This document shows, one piece after another, positions 37,444-51,000 of a stretch of DNA of 64,000 nucleotides (position 1 is the first letter of the stretch; each line of letters opens with the position of its first letter). The stretch lies in contig OENT01000699.1 in NCBI GenBank assembly GCA_900239685.1, forward strand, positions 20,112 to 84,111, written 5' to 3'. Position numbers and translations under genes: made by a program. Source of the stretch: Rotaria macrura (taxonomy: Eukaryota; Rotifera; Eurotatoria; Philodinida; Philodinidae). The notes under the pieces were generated by a model. It was not told where the DNA came from. It searched no databases and saw only the letters and a list, made by a program, of their open reading frames with translations.

Positions 37444-38219
37444 TCAGAACCAATCTAAATCTGGTATATCAGCATAAGAAAAATTTTCATCACCTTTCCA
37501 TGCCCAATAAGCAATACGTATATGATAGAAACCTGGAAGAAAAATAAGCGAACCAATAAGTATTAATGGCCATGAGCGATCAGTATGCTGTAAACAGTAA
37601 GAAAATCAATCAACAGTGAGAAAGAAAAGAAAAGAAATAAAATACATCACAAAGAGAAAGCTACGAACTTGTGTTTGTATATAGCCAGTTAATATTAATG
37701 AACCTAATGTAATCATTAGAGAGCCAAGAAGGAAGAGAGCAGTTGCTAAGATAATAGCATAAACAGGAATTTTAACTGTTGCTTCGTGAAACTAAAATCG
37801 ATAAAAATAAATGCAAATTCTTTTCAAATCAAAATTAACAAGAATGAATCAAAATCAACTTCAATGATACCGCACTCAGTTTTATTTATATGTCAAGAAA
37901 AAATTTCAATCAAGGTCATATAGCTACTGTAGAAAGACTGTGGTAATGAAAATACGTGTCGTTTTCGATGAATATTAGAATTGTACTATAACTCAATTCA
38001 ATCAGTGTTTCACTTACTTGTAAGTCCGAATACTGTGACTCGTTTCGTTTAGGATCGTCGTATGAAGAGTCGATACTATCATCACTTTTTCGTTCGAAAA
38101 TACTTCTAAAACAGTTGGTACATTAATTTCTAATATACGATAAGAGTATCATTGTCTTATGAATGATTAATGTTTGTGTGTAACTCTTGGAATTCTTCTG
38201 TGTACCTCATCTTGATCAT
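37444..38219 (-). CDS. TMEM230: TMEM230 orthologue, 4 exons
   Basis: Exons 38219-38206, 38105-38018, 37791-37669 and 37587-37444, about 122 residues (human about 120). Family signatures: [13 protein letters not shown] before the first membrane helix (human YIDLQFKKTPPKIP), helix 1 [20 protein letters not shown], the loop LTGYIQTQ, helix 2 [20 protein letters not shown], and the C-terminal DIPDLDWF (human DIPDFDD). The protein is a two-pass membrane protein of secretory, recycling and synaptic vesicles. Exon 1 encodes only four complete codons (ATG ATC AAG ATG) plus two bases; phase and donor fit, but such a short first coding exon is the weakest part of the model. Confidence 0.88.
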
Positions 38220-39077
38220 AAATGAATTTCAAGTGAAACAACCAATATGGATAATTGTTTCATACGTTCGTGTTTATTTATTTCTACCTTAGTAAACGAC
38301 CTACACAGTTACGCTTCGAAGAATAATAAACAATTTTCTTTTCTGCCTCTTATTCTTTCATCATTATTTGATTATGATTATATTTGTCTTACCTCGTGGG
38401 AGTTTTGGCTCGCTAGAAGAGAAAAAAAAAGAGTAATACATTTTCAGTGTCATGGGAATATAAGAATAAACAAGGAGAATTACAATATGAAAAATTTTTT
38501 GTTCTTGCTATATTTTATTTTCTGATTCAAAAAGTTCATCTCACTTTTTTTTTCTTTTGTTGGTTATTCGAAATCTGTTCATCTGTTTTCTCTTCCGATT
38601 CAATATGAGGAGAGGGCATAACTTGGGTTCTTTTTGGCCGCTGATACATCTGAAGAAACACAAGCGTGAAACTCAATTACATATATATATATTTTTTTTT
38701 CCGAATATTGTAAGAAAAATTCATTCTTTTGATTGCCAAAAACTACTGCACATACAATAAAAAAAAACAACAAAAAAGACTGCATAAGATTAAAATAAAC
38801 AAAAACGTTGTATGTGTGTATGTGTACATGTATATCGCATCACAACTAAAAAAAATGATAGATAGTTGACTTTCGGGAGATAAAATATGACTTAGTATTT
38901 GTTTGACTAGTAAAAAGAAAAAAAAATACAACCACAACACTACACACATACAAACAAAGAAAAAGAAGTTTGTTTCTCGGAAACAACACAAAACAAATAT
39001 CTGACAATAGAAGGAGGAGAAAAGAGGACAGAGAAAAAAGAGATCATTTTTCTTTTAATAATCGTGACGACTACATT
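38220..39077. other. Intergenic, no gene recognised
   Basis: About 860 bases between TMEM230 and Ras (both on the minus strand), probably TMEM230 5' and Ras 3' flanking sequence. Homopurine/poly-A stretches produce several spurious open frames. Confidence 0.55.
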
Positions 39078-40167
39078 TTACATGAGCATACAGCTTCGCT
39101 TTTCATTACGTTGTTTTGCACTTTGACTGCGATTATCTTTTAATGATGACGATTTATTTCCGCCAGTATTCGTAGCATTTCCACTACTTTTATTTTTGCG
39201 ACCCTTCCGATCTTTTCGTGTACGTTCCTTCTGCAAGAATATAAATTCTTTTCTGTAATAAAAAAAAAGATACATACAATAGTCAACTTACATATTTTCG
39301 TATTTCTCGTACAAGAGTATAGAATGCTTCTTCGACACCTTGCCGCGTTTTGGCCGATGTTTGTACGAATGGCATCGATAACGATGCCGCAAAGTCTTTT
39401 GCATATGATAAATCAATAGTCCGTGTAGGTAAATCAATTTTATTTCCCACCACTAATTAAATATACATCAATCAAGCCTGCTAATTTTACTTAAGTTTTT
39501 TTTCATCTTATCTACAATACTTACAAACCATTGGCACATCATCAGCATCTTTAACACGCTTTATCTGTTCACGATACTGTTTTATTTCTTCGAATGATTT
39601 TGCACTATTAACGGCAAACACACATAAAAATCCTTCACCACCACGCATATATTGATCACGCATAGCACTAAAATAAGAAAATATGAAACTGGTATGATTC
39701 GAAAGACCTATACTCGAACCTATATTCTTCTTGGCCTGCAGTATCCTAGATATATAAAAACAAAATACTATATAGTTTCCATAAATTCATTTTCTCTACG
39801 TACAAGAATGTCAAGTAGGCAAGTTTCACCGTCAACAACAGCTTGCTTTCGATAGGAATCCTCTAGAATTTTCATATACAATAGAAGCCTTAAAAAGAAA
39901 CACACAACATTATCTCGATACCGATTGTTGGATCGTACTCATCGATAAAGCTAGATATTAAACGAAATCAATGGTAATAATAGAAGTAGGATTCGTATTT
40001 CTCAAGACTTACTGATTTTGAATCAGTTGAATAGTTAATGCACTTTTCCCCACGCCGCCAGCTGATGTTATAAAAAAAAGGGAAACAATGAATATATAGT
40101 ATAATTCAATTTAATAAAAGGTATGATCTATTTTACCTCCAACGACGACGAGCTTGTATTCAGTCAT
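39078..40167 (-). CDS. RAS: Ras small GTPase, 8 exons
   Basis: Exons 40167-40137, 40061-40013, 39950-39922, 39862-39804, 39745-39720, 39667-39525, 39452-39292 and 39230-39078, about 216 residues. The P-loop reads [20 protein letters not shown] with Gly at positions 12 and 13 as in wild-type Ras; switch I is DEYDPTIEDSYRKQ; switch II is [16 protein letters not shown] with Gln61; the base motifs are VGNKIDL and TSAK. The C-terminus is CMLM, a CAAX box whose final Met predicts farnesylation. The hypervariable region is about 27 residues longer than in human H/K/N-Ras, Lys/Arg-rich and then Asn/Ser/Gly-rich. Role: GTP-dependent switch upstream of Raf/MAPK at the plasma membrane. The effector loop identical to H/K/N-Ras argues against Rap or R-Ras. 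Confidence 0.93.
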
Positions 40168-42929
40168 AATTTTGCTTAATATTTACTCGTATTTTTAACT
40201 TTTAATGTGTTGTATTGAATACTATATATCTGTATTTGAGTCAATCTGAGGTCTATGGCTACGTATCTATATTTATCTATCTAGATATATATATTTATAT
40301 ATATATATGAAAGAAAGAAAGAACGGGAATAAAAATAAAATGCAGTAGTGTTTGCTGTTTTCCGAAAGAATGAGAAGAAAAAGAGCAATAGTTGCATATA
40401 TGTAACAGTAGAAAATTATTTTCTAGAATAAGAATTCGCTACTTACACTGTTTCTGATTCCTATTTGATTGTAGCCCTTGCAACAGATTGGACAAAGCGT
40501 TTGACGTATAGAAACTATATGGTTATAGAGGGCATTCGAAAACAGATTGTTCTAATCGTTGACTGTTCGACGTTCGCTATTTGCAGAGTTTCAGATGGTA
40601 TGCTTACCAAAAAGTCACAGCAGAATATATATGAAACGTCGTCTGTTTACGATTTGTACACGACTGAACAAGGAAGCTTAAGTCTAGGTTGGTAGCCAAG
40701 GAGAGACCGAGAGAAATAGAGAGGATGGAGGCGATCAGTTGGTCGCCCATTGTGCCGCTATTTATTAAAACAGGCAATAGGAAAAGAAACTATGTGCCAC
40801 ATGTTTCCAATATGAGCAACGTTTATTTAAGACATTATCTTTTCACAACGCAGTCAGTACACTGTGCAGAACAGAGTTATACTGCGTTTTTAAGATGATT
40901 ATCATTTTTACAATTGAACAGAACAATAATAGATATTCAACTGCATCTGTTCCTTCTTTCTTTATCATCTAACCTGTTCTAAATTGTATTAGGAAAAAAT
41001 GCATCTTAAAAGTTTTCCCTTCAAATCATTTTTCATCATCGTCAGGTATACTTGATTCAATTGGCAATTAGAATATTGTTTCTTTTTCTTTCTGCATCAA
41101 TACAACTGTTAGGAATGTTTGCCGATCAAAAGTTTCAATAGTTCAGATTCAACAAAAGAAGAGATACATATAAACTTAGTATAAATGAAGTATCAAAATA
41201 CATATTATTTTTGGATTTCAAATAGAAGCAATCTTCGGTCGTATACAACAGAAAAATTACGAGTGATTTCCGAAAAAATACTTGTAAATAAAAGAATGTT
41301 TCTGACTAAGCTTCTGAAATACATTTTTTCTACTTTTCCTTGTATCGAAAAATGGATACTCATAGAGTTTTACTGTAGCACCCGAATACTTGCTTGACGA
41401 AACAATATATATTTATATGGGTATCCAAATTTTGACAAAAGATTTTATATTAGAAACTTAAAATAATTTTTAATTGACGGTAACTTGAATGAATAGAGTT
41501 CGTCTTCGGTCTCCTTCAATATGAACTATAAAGATTGTTTCCATTTGTATGTAAAACTCTGAGTGACCTGCAACGCAATGTGCTTATTCTATATACATAA
41601 TCTCAAAAGAACAAAATATCTCATGAATTTGACAACGATATCGCTTTATCCTAACAGAACGAAGCTCTAGAATAGTGCTTGTCGATGCTTAATTGACACG
41701 AGAAATGTTCATTTATTTTTCGTCAATTTTGAATTCAATTCAATTTTGTTTTTCATATTTTTATTGCTCAAAGATTGTCGTCATCAAATGTGCCTATATT
41801 TCTAATAATAAACTTTTGACGATACTATAAGAGGCATATTTAATTGACATAGAAGGCACTCGTCTATTAATGATTATCTCCTATTTAATATAGGGCTTCA
41901 AGTCATTTGAATAGGTTCTATTTATTCAGAAAGGCTTCACTTGTTCATGTAAACACGCACACATTTAGAACATTGGCTAGACATTTTTCCATATTTCTTG
42001 TCACTATGATTGTTCGATCAGGAACGTAGATCAACAGTTTTTCTAATTTCCTCCGATTGATTATGATTGCTCTCTTGTATACTATGAATATGAATTTTTA
42101 TGCATAGATTCACAACTAAGGAAGCAGAGAACAATGAATAACGTTTTCAATTGTAGAAAAATAGAATTCTTTATAGGATTGATTCTCAAAATTAATCTAT
42201 GAAAATTTTTCCTGCAGTGACTAGTCTATGAAATTCATGACGGGATTCTATTTTCATTCGTAAAATATTTTCAAAAGTGCTACGAATATTCGTTAAAAAT
42301 GTCCAAATCTATAACATACAATATTTTGAGAAATCCATACGAATACTTTTTCAAGTTGAAGAAATCTTGTACATTACTTTAAAAAGATGTTTTAGATTCT
42401 CAATAATTTGAGAATGTACCTTTCAAGCTTCCATCGATCACAATCATATTATGTCCAATAAGAAATAGACTAGTGATGCGAAACGTAGCATGAACCAATG
42501 TGAAATATCTTGTTTTCTGAGAATATGCTTGTTTCATAAATGAATGCTTGAAAAAATACGGTTGAAATCGTCTTCAATGTTGATTTTATCAATAGTTCTT
42601 CGAGATATTGGAAATCTCTAGTTTTTTCGTATCTTCTTTATTTTACAGATTAATATTCGGACAGTACATTTTTTTTTCAGATAATCCTGTTCAGCATTAC
42701 ACAATCTTGAAAACTTTGATGTTTCAAAATATTTGATAGTTCGATAAGGCGGGCACGCAACTATGCAAAATGAACAGATGTTTAAATGTTATGCATGTTG
42801 AAGAAGTAAGTATGGTTGTTTCGGGATGGATCCCAATCAATCACGTTTATTGTAGAGAAATACACCATCACATACCTATACTCTTTTTTAAATTAGCCTA
42901 TGAGAAAAACGTACGAAAAATGAAAGAAA
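40168..42929. other. Intergenic, no gene recognised
   Basis: About 2.8 kb upstream of Ras and downstream of the aminopeptidase gene. A tract of short TA runs lies near 40280-40306, followed by (GAAA)n. Open frames at 40465-40695 and 40689-40898 show no family features. Ras promoter sequence is expected near 40168-40400. Confidence 0.55.
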
Positions 42930-45225
42930 TTATAGAACACGATCAGCAATAAACATTTGACAAAGAGCTGGAATAGGACGAGCAGTTGGTACATTTGGTA
43001 ATTTTCCGGCACTACCCGCTATGTCAAGATGTGTATAACATAATGGCTTTTCTGAATCACAACCATGTTTATCAAGACCAGATGCTCGTGCAAGAAACGC
43101 AGCAGGATACTGATGACCACGAGAAGTAACATTACTCGGTTTTGTGTTACATTGTAAGATATCCGCTACTTTACTTTTATCTTCGATAAAATTATAATCC
43201 TAAATGATAAGAAAACACCAATCTTATAAATCATTACATATCAGAACAAAACACTGACTTCTCGTCGAACAGTTGAAATTTCGAATGGATCACCGACATC
43301 TTCACCACAAGTTTGAAGTGTTTGAGCTGTTGCATTTTTTCGTGCTGGCCCATTATCCATTACTGCCTTAGAAGTAAATACGTATATATGTATATCAAAT
43401 AATCTGTCATAAATGATCGTTTTTCTCTACCGTATAATTATCTCCATATGTACGAGCTGCATGTCCAGTAAGTGTTGCTATAGTAAATATTTGTGGATTG
43501 ATTTCTTTTAATGCTAATTCTTTCATGTAACACAATGGATCAGCCATCACTAGACGGCCTAAATTACATGCAGAACTAGTATTTTAAATTTCGACGGTCG
43601 TTCCTTTTTCCTACCCTCTGCATCTGTATTGCCGACACGAATCAAAACACCAGATCTTGACTTTAAAATTTCATCAGTTACATAACTTTCTTCACCACAA
43701 CTGTTACGAGTGACAGCCATAACACCAATAACTTTCAATTTTTTAGGTCTCAATTCTGAAAGAATTTTAAAAAAACCAGCGACATTAGCAGCCCCACACT
43801 TATCATAAGACATGCTTGTCTAGAAAAGAATCTATTTCAATGAAAAATTTGTTTTTCAAATAAAAAAAGAAATTTTATTTACCATAGAACCACCGGCTGC
43901 AAAATAGAATCAACACCGAAAATTAATTATCAAGTAAGGCCATAAAACAATAGAATCATTTTTACATACTTTTAATATCAAGACCCCCCGTATCATACGT
44001 CACGCCTTTACCAACAAGTAATAATGTTGAATTAATTTCACCTTCGCCTTGATATTCAAGAAAAATTAATTGGCCCTCATGACGAGCAATACCTATATCA
44101 ATAGAAATTATGTTTTTTTTTGAATAAGACGATAAGATTGGTACTTACTACTTGAACCTCGATTAACGGCAGCAAATAAAGGATAATTTTTTTCAAAGTC
44201 ACTTTTATCTTTGACTATATTAATCTATAATGTATTTTCAATATTTCTTATAAAATGTTCATCGTTCCTTACTTTCACATGAGATGATGTATTGAATAGA
44301 TCTTGTACGTATTCAGTAACACGTGGTGGTGCCATACGTTCAGGGTCACCTCCACCAATATCCCGAGCTACAAAACGTCCCATTTCAATAGCACGAGCAT
44401 AGTTTAACAATTTTTCATGATAATCATTGTCAAATGATGATTGACCAATAAAGAAACCTATTCTTTCAACTTTAGTCTTTTTTTCAGGTTTATTCTCTCG
44501 AACTTGTAATGGCTAAATAATCAATTTAGAATTAAACTAATAAAAGAAAAAAACTCATTTTCTTTACCACGTAAGTCGTTTCGAGTGCAGATAGTAGTGA
44601 AACTAAATGTGCATTTCGATATAACTTTGAGCCAAAACTTGCAAATAGAGGAGCCTTTGCACCGAGCGATAGAGCTCTTTTCATTCCAATTGATGCTGCA
44701 TCCGTAAAGCGACGTACGTCATCGTAGTCTCGATTAATTTTACCTGTTGGCGAATAAATCTAATTTGAAGAAAAAAAAAGGATTCATTTCCTGTTTTTCT
44801 GCTTAAACATTAAATACTTACTAGGCGTTTGCCTGGAACATTATCATTAGTCATCCATGTGACGTCTTCAGTAAATTTTTTATTTACCTAAAATTTAATA
44901 GAATCAGAGATGATGAAAAGAAAATTTCTGACATTGTATTTTAATACTAACTTGACTAAATTTTTCAAGATCTTTTAGGACTGAATCACATACATGTTCT
45001 TTAATATGATCTAATTCTGAAGCAACAATGACTAACGCATCATAATCTTTTGTTGGCGCAGAAAGATTTTTGACCAGATTAACATGACTACATTAATCGT
45101 ATCGTTTTCCAAAGAAGTTTTTTTCTTTAAACATGAATATGAATAACTTACGTCAGGAATCGACGATAACATATTGAAGAATACGATAAATGTTGAGCCT
45201 TTAACAGTACACGTCGAAAAATCAT
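42930..45225 (-). CDS. M17 leucyl aminopeptidase (W07G4.4 type), 12 exons
   Basis: Exons 45225-45152, 45087-44952, 44887-44822, 44759-44568, 44512-44273, 44224-44152, 44092-43970, 43896-43883, 43819-43615, 43558-43431, 43366-43259 and 43199-42930, about 542 residues with all phases closing. The catalytic C-terminal domain shows the M17 metal/active-site blocks: LLVGKGVTYDTGGLDIK (Lys and Asp), MSYDKCGAANVAGF (Asp) and VGNTDAEGRLVMAD (Asp, Glu and Arg of NTDAEGR), then LTGHAARTYG. Family enzymes are two-metal hexameric aminopeptidases. The N-terminal macro-like domain is diverged. The form closest in memory is C. elegans W07G4.4, a paralogue of classical LAP. Exon 8 is a 14-base microexon coding GGSM. 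Residues 1-25 (MIFRRVLLKAQHLSYSSICY...) could be a mitochondrial presequence. Confidence 0.87.
43883..43896 (-). other. 14-base microexon of the aminopeptidase gene
   Basis: Flanked by an acceptor (TTTTGCAG) and a donor (GTAAAT), this exon supplies the last two bases of one codon plus GGT GGT TCT ATG. It is needed to connect VTYDTGGLDIK to TSMSYDKCGAANVAG in frame. Confidence 0.75.
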
Positions 45226-45699
45226 GATTATTCTTTCAGACTAATGAGTTGGCTGTTGGTCACAGAAAAAAAATGATCAAAAGCTATTAGGAATCTTGAA
45301 AAATGTAATCGTGAATAAAATAGATGTTAATCAGAAGGAGATATTCATTATTGTTATGTATTGAGGGACCCTTTTTTGGATCATTAAAATATAACTGTTA
45401 CACAGAAAAAAAGAGCCATATTAGTAAAGTCATGAAATATGCAGTTCATTTGATCTAAACTAATCGACCCAGATAGAGTAAAATACAGGATTCACGGTGA
45501 AAGAAAAAATTCGATACATCTTTTTTTCTTTGCTTGTAACAGTTAAAACAAAAGAGCAATATTAATTGTACACACATAATTTACATTTCAAAAACAAATA
45601 AGTATTGAAAAAAAATAGATGAATGTTTAGCACTGCAAGAATATAGTAAACAAAAGAAACTTGAGAATGTATGTCCACAGAAAGACATAAAAAATTACT
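45226..45699. other. Intergenic between MUL1 and the aminopeptidase gene
   Basis: 474 bases between two genes on the same strand (MUL1 3' end to aminopeptidase 5' end). Sequence ending CATTAG lies about 14 bases before the aminopeptidase start and could be a trans-splice acceptor. Nothing else was recognised. Confidence 0.4.
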
Positions 45700-48008
45700 C
45701 TAGGGTAAAAATATGCGTTGATATTCCTGAATTGGTGTTCGACAAATAGGACACAATTCATTTTGTGAATTTCTTGATTGTAATTCTAGTGCACATGCAT
45801 GACATAAACCTAAATGTGAACATGGTTGAAGATTATAAATAATTTCATTTTCTAGACAAATAACACATTGAAGACGATGGTGTTGATATTCTTCTTCATT
45901 TCGATGTACTGTTGGTGTAACATTTGGTAATCGATTTTTTCGTCGTCGTCGTCGTCTTCTGACAGTAAATCGATAAATTAGATAAAAAGCTGTACAGCCA
46001 GCTGTAATTCCAAAAATAATGCTTAACCAACGAACTATATTTGAATGTTGTCGGTAATCAGATAAAATTTCATTACGAGATGATCGTGTCAGTACTGTAT
46101 CCCATTTATCGTGTGGAGTAAGATGCCAAGTGCCAGAGCGTTTTTCAAGTCGACCAATACCAGTCAATGGTGCATGTAATAGTAACATTTCTTCGGTCGT
46201 TTCAACGCCTGTCGAAACGTTACCGATCCATTTATCGATGAGTTTTTGTAGAAACGAAGTTATATTAGGCTCAAATTTAACATGCGTTATGTCTAATTGA
46301 TCTTTGATGGACTTAAATTCTAATGGTTTATCAATTTGAACATAATCTCCGTTGGGCGAAACAATTCGAAATGGTACATAGTGTGTTATATCACTAACTA
46401 AATGTTTTGTTTCAGACCTTTTATAACAGCAATTAGATATCTTATATGGAAAACAGTGAACATGAGAAATTCTCTCTTACCAAATGCTTCGAAATCTTTC
46501 AAGTTTTCTAAGGCGTACTGTCAATCGATGGATCACACCAGTGCAGTCTGTTACAAATTGTGATTTTAGCACTGAATTTGACTTTGAATCATTCGGTTGT
46601 ACGAAACCATATACTGTTGCATACTCAATGGTATTTGTTAGCGACGAAACATTTTTCAATTCGTCTATATCAATATCAGGTGCTAACTGAAATGAAGTGA
46701 TACTTTGTTTTTCTTAGAGCAGATACAAAAGTTTGAAGTAAAGTAAAAAAAGGTTTCCTCTAGAAAATAGTTGGATAAATATCAGAAATCAAGCATTGAA
46801 CTCTTTATCGATCATGCTGTTGATTTCAAAAACAAGAGAAATAACTTTAGATCTATTTATTCAAACAACCGACCTATTGAAAGATAGACATTCTATCGTC
46901 CTCACTATCTTGTACATTATTTTTAATCGATTGAAATGACCCGTATCTGATTAAAAATCTTAAGCTCAAATAGATTACATAGATATATGAGACAGCATGC
47001 AAATACAGAGGAATTTCTCTGGAACTATATTTTTCTTTCAAATTAGAAGTTTATTCAGAGTAGTTCAAAGTGTAGCCGTAGTATTCTTTCGAAAATCAAG
47101 GGATCATTCATTCGCCGATAAGTGAGCTGCTCACTTACACTTCTCAAATCGAAATCTTTGAATGATAGTTCAATGTATTTATGGCAAATAAAAATTCATT
47201 TTCATCAGATAAAGTTAAAGACAAGCCGAAGACAACCAAGATTTTGATTGGTTAGACTTTACATTATGTTAAATGAAAGGAGAGAGCTGTGACTTTATTA
47301 CTAAGGAAAGAACATATTTTTGTTTCAATCAGTTACGATTTGATATAGTGAAGACGTGCTTCGAATATAATCTATGACATTGAAATATATCATACGTAAT
47401 ATTAACTTTGAAAAAGAATTGTGTATCTGAAAGAACGTCAACATTCTTCGATAGACAAAACCTTTCAAGTTTTTGTACAATTCTTTCTTTAGCACCCTTG
47501 ATTTTACTATCTCTCTTACTTACGGGTAACATACTTTCTATTTTATAAAGTCATCTGTTATATGCCAAGTAAAATGCAGATATCGAAAATCGTTTGTGTA
47601 GATCAGTGATTTGAAAATGCCATACTCTCTAGAGACATTAACAAACTCGATAATTTAAAAACGTTCCGTATATAGTGTCTCGAGGAGAAATGCTGGCAAG
47701 CACGAATACGATAAGCTTGTTCTTGATGCATTATCAATGCATGAGCCGATTTCTATATTCAAAATCAAATCATTTGATTAGAACAATGAATTCGAAATTA
47801 CCAACAGATTTCTATTTCAACGTTTTATTTACTCCAATTCTTCCTTTTCACAAGTGATAGTTTTACAAATTAAAAGAAATATAGAAAGTCTTATTTTTTC
47901 TACCTCGAGCATAACCAAAAAAGCATCATTCTTTTTCCACCATCGATAAAATCCATAAGATACTCCCAGTTGTCCAATAACCCAAAGCCAGTTCCAATCG
48001 ACCATCAT
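45700..48008 (-). CDS. MUL1: Mitochondrial E3 ubiquitin/SUMO ligase MUL1 (MAPL), 3 exons
   Basis: Exons 48008-47904, 46686-46481 and 46417-45700, about 342 residues (human 352). Exon 1 carries the first membrane segment (NWLWVIGQLGVSYGFYRWW). Exons 2-3 hold the BAM domain: VTDCTGVIHRLTV parallels human VENCKGVIQRLTL, and VETTEEMLLLHAPLTGIGRL parallels IQETEEMLKVGATLTGVGEL. A second membrane segment (WLSIIFGITAGCTAFYLIYRF) is followed by a run of Arg/Lys. The C-terminal RING reads CVICLENEII ... CSHLGLCHACALEL ... CPICRTPI, a C3HC4 pattern. The family sits in the outer mitochondrial membrane and modifies fission/fusion proteins. Two adjacent ATGs (48008 and 48005) are possible starts. Intron 1 is 1.2 kb. 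Confidence 0.9.
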
Positions 48009-51000
48009 CTAAAATAGATTAGAAGACAAAAAAATGTTCTTCCGTTTTTATTTATAGGTAACAGCAACAATTAAATAAATGTTTAACCACACTGCTCAAT
48101 AATTATCTATATAAACTATTCTCTATTCAAACACAGTTAATCTATTATTATTTATATAATAGCTTTGCATTCTACTACTCCATGGTGTTCCTTTGGTGGA
48201 TTCTTCTCTTTTAATACTAAAATACCTTTAAATAAGATCATTATTATTTCAATAGTAACAATGCATTTCAATATTCTTAGTAATGAAGAACTTCAACAAT
48301 TCAAACTATCTACTTGACAATACTTTGAGCCATTTAACAATCAACATTTCAATCCTGCTACTTATTCATTTGATAAAACCCAGAGTACAACAATCCGAAA
48401 TGAGAAAGTATTTTGGCAATAAATACATCCATTCATAATTTGGTATCCATCAGTATTCATGCATCGTTTTACCAGCTACCTATTTAGAACAATACACTTT
48501 CGAAATCGACTCATTAATTATTTCTAATATTCTGAAGCTTCTTCGAAACAACCGAGTGAAACTGATTGCTACTAACAACTATTACGGAAAGAGAATGAGA
48601 GTAGTATGTAATAATTATGTGTTAGTGATTACTCAATCAAATTTAAGCCGATAGATGGCATGCATAAACTAATGAAAGTTCCCGATTTTACGACAGATGC
48701 TGCTATGTTTTCGTACCTACCAAAGAAAAAACGAATACAGATGCTTGTGTTGTTTAGGCGAGTTCTAGGGGTGAATGACCTGACAAGAGTATTCTAGTTG
48801 AACATTATATTTTTCTACGAGAGAATTTAATGATGAGAAATACCACTGTAGTGTCTCGCAAACGTGTAAATGGCTTATGGTATAGCGTGGGACATCGAAC
48901 AGCAAATTCTCATTACTGAAGCCATCTAAATAGATTACATTGACAATGGTTCTGTCAAGTTCTGTTATTTTTTTAGAATAAGCAAACTGAATAGTCTATA
49001 ATGTAAAACAGAGTATTGCTACAGCATAGGATTATTTTTAGCTATTCATATCAATTACTTTTTGTATGCATTGGATTTTTGTATATCCAGATTAGCTTAT
49101 TATTTTCTAGAGGCTTTCATTTAAGCGACTATATAAAACATCTGATACCCCTCGCATTCAGAATACGAGGCCACACCCGACAAAATTCCTCAAACCATAA
49201 TAGAAGTTCATCGAATCTCTAGTAGTTTTTTTTTCAGAAATTCGGTGAATTTTTCAGGTTTTATAACTAAATATCCTGTTTGTTTTTAGTGAAAAATCAA
49301 GTGTTTTTAAGTAAAAAGAAACTGATTTCCAAGTACTTGAATACTGAAAGTGACTAATTTAACACCAGGAAGTGTTTTAAAACTGCTTAGTTTTCTCTGT
49401 AAACCTGAGAAAAAGTTAACTCTCAATACAAGGCCACCTTTACGGGAACGATGTACATTTTCATAATAGCAGGCCATAGCCTTTTATTCTATGAAAGGGT
49501 TTAGGAAATGAAAAGCTAATGTTATTTTCATTTTGTTCTTACAATAAAAATGAATGCTGTTAATAGCTTACGTTATTGTACTTGTTTAGATGAAATCTTT
49601 CGGTAGTCAGACTCAGAAGAATCTAATTATTTCTTCATGTAAGCATGATGTTTTGAATAGATGTTGATGAATTTATGTCAGTTTCAACAAGTAAAACATT
49701 GAAAATTACATAAGGATCTAAATCTTTCAATAGTTACAAGAGAAATAGAGGAGGCTACGAAACTATTTGACATTCGATTAGTTTGAAATTTTGCAAAGAG
49801 ACAATTTTTTAGTGAAACTTTCGAAAGGATTTGTTTTTAAAAAATTTGACATATTATTACTATTATTATTAAATAAAAATAAAAATTCAAAGTCAATAGA
49901 TCAATACAATGTTACCATTTGATGTATCACTTTATTCAGGATGCATGAAAGATATGACCAAATTCAGATTTTCAATTAAATGTCGTTAGATGAACATTTT
50001 CATAGTGACTGATTCTGTTCGACTAGTTGTATAAGTTAGATTTTCAAAATTTTTGATCAAGTAATTGACAATCAGTATGGCACTTAGAGTCAATCTAACC
50101 ACTAGGCTCACTATAGTTTATGGATTATGTTTTCATCTGTTTAGAATATAAAATTAAGGAATGTGGATAGTGTATCTGTGAAAGGTCTTTATCACTCACA
50201 AACGATATACAGTATGAAAGTTTCGACCTGACGATGACTCGCACACTGTATATTTTTCTTTAAAAACTAGAATGATTGAAGTTAATACAATACTTTAAAA
50301 CTCTTGAGAATAACTCTCTTTCAATCTTTAGTAAAGATATAGATTTTTTCAATCCTACCGCATTTCTTCTATGAATGGTGAAAGCTATAGGTCGCTATGC
50401 GCTTTCTATAAAAAAATAATTCAGGGAAGAACAGAGAGGTTTTCGTACATCTACATGAAAAAGCAGATATTTTGTTTGCTTTTCGTACAATGATATATTT
50501 CAAATACATCAATGATTCAGAAAATAGGATGGCATATGGAAGAGAGTATCAACAGATCTCAGAAAGTGGACAAATACCGATATGTTTAAGATAAAAAACA
50601 GTCAACACTTCAACTTTCGACATATCCTGAGTGAGATGTCTCGATGTGGGTCTAACTCAATTCCAGATAATCAGTTTCAGTAAAATTAATAAATATTCTT
50701 GCTATTCATTCGTATTATGGAGAAGAATCAATCGTCGCATGCAACATATTTACCACTGATAAGTATGATAAGCAGAGTAGAGAATCGTTCTTCAATTCAT
50801 TGATGAACAAGAAAACTAGTTTAAATTACAAATATTTATATCGTAGTGCTCATTGAGATATACATACATAAGAATATAGAACACTGATTACGAGGGAAAA
50901 GGTACTCAAAGAGTGAGATTAGAGAGACGTGCCGCAGGAAGAAAAGGATGAGTTCATTCAAACAGAAAACAGAGAACGACCAATGCATAAACAAACAACC

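Noticed and set aside
40465-40898. Two overlapping open frames of 76 and 69 codons upstream of Ras
   Set aside because: No family features, no splice pattern joining them and composition of random AT-rich sequence.
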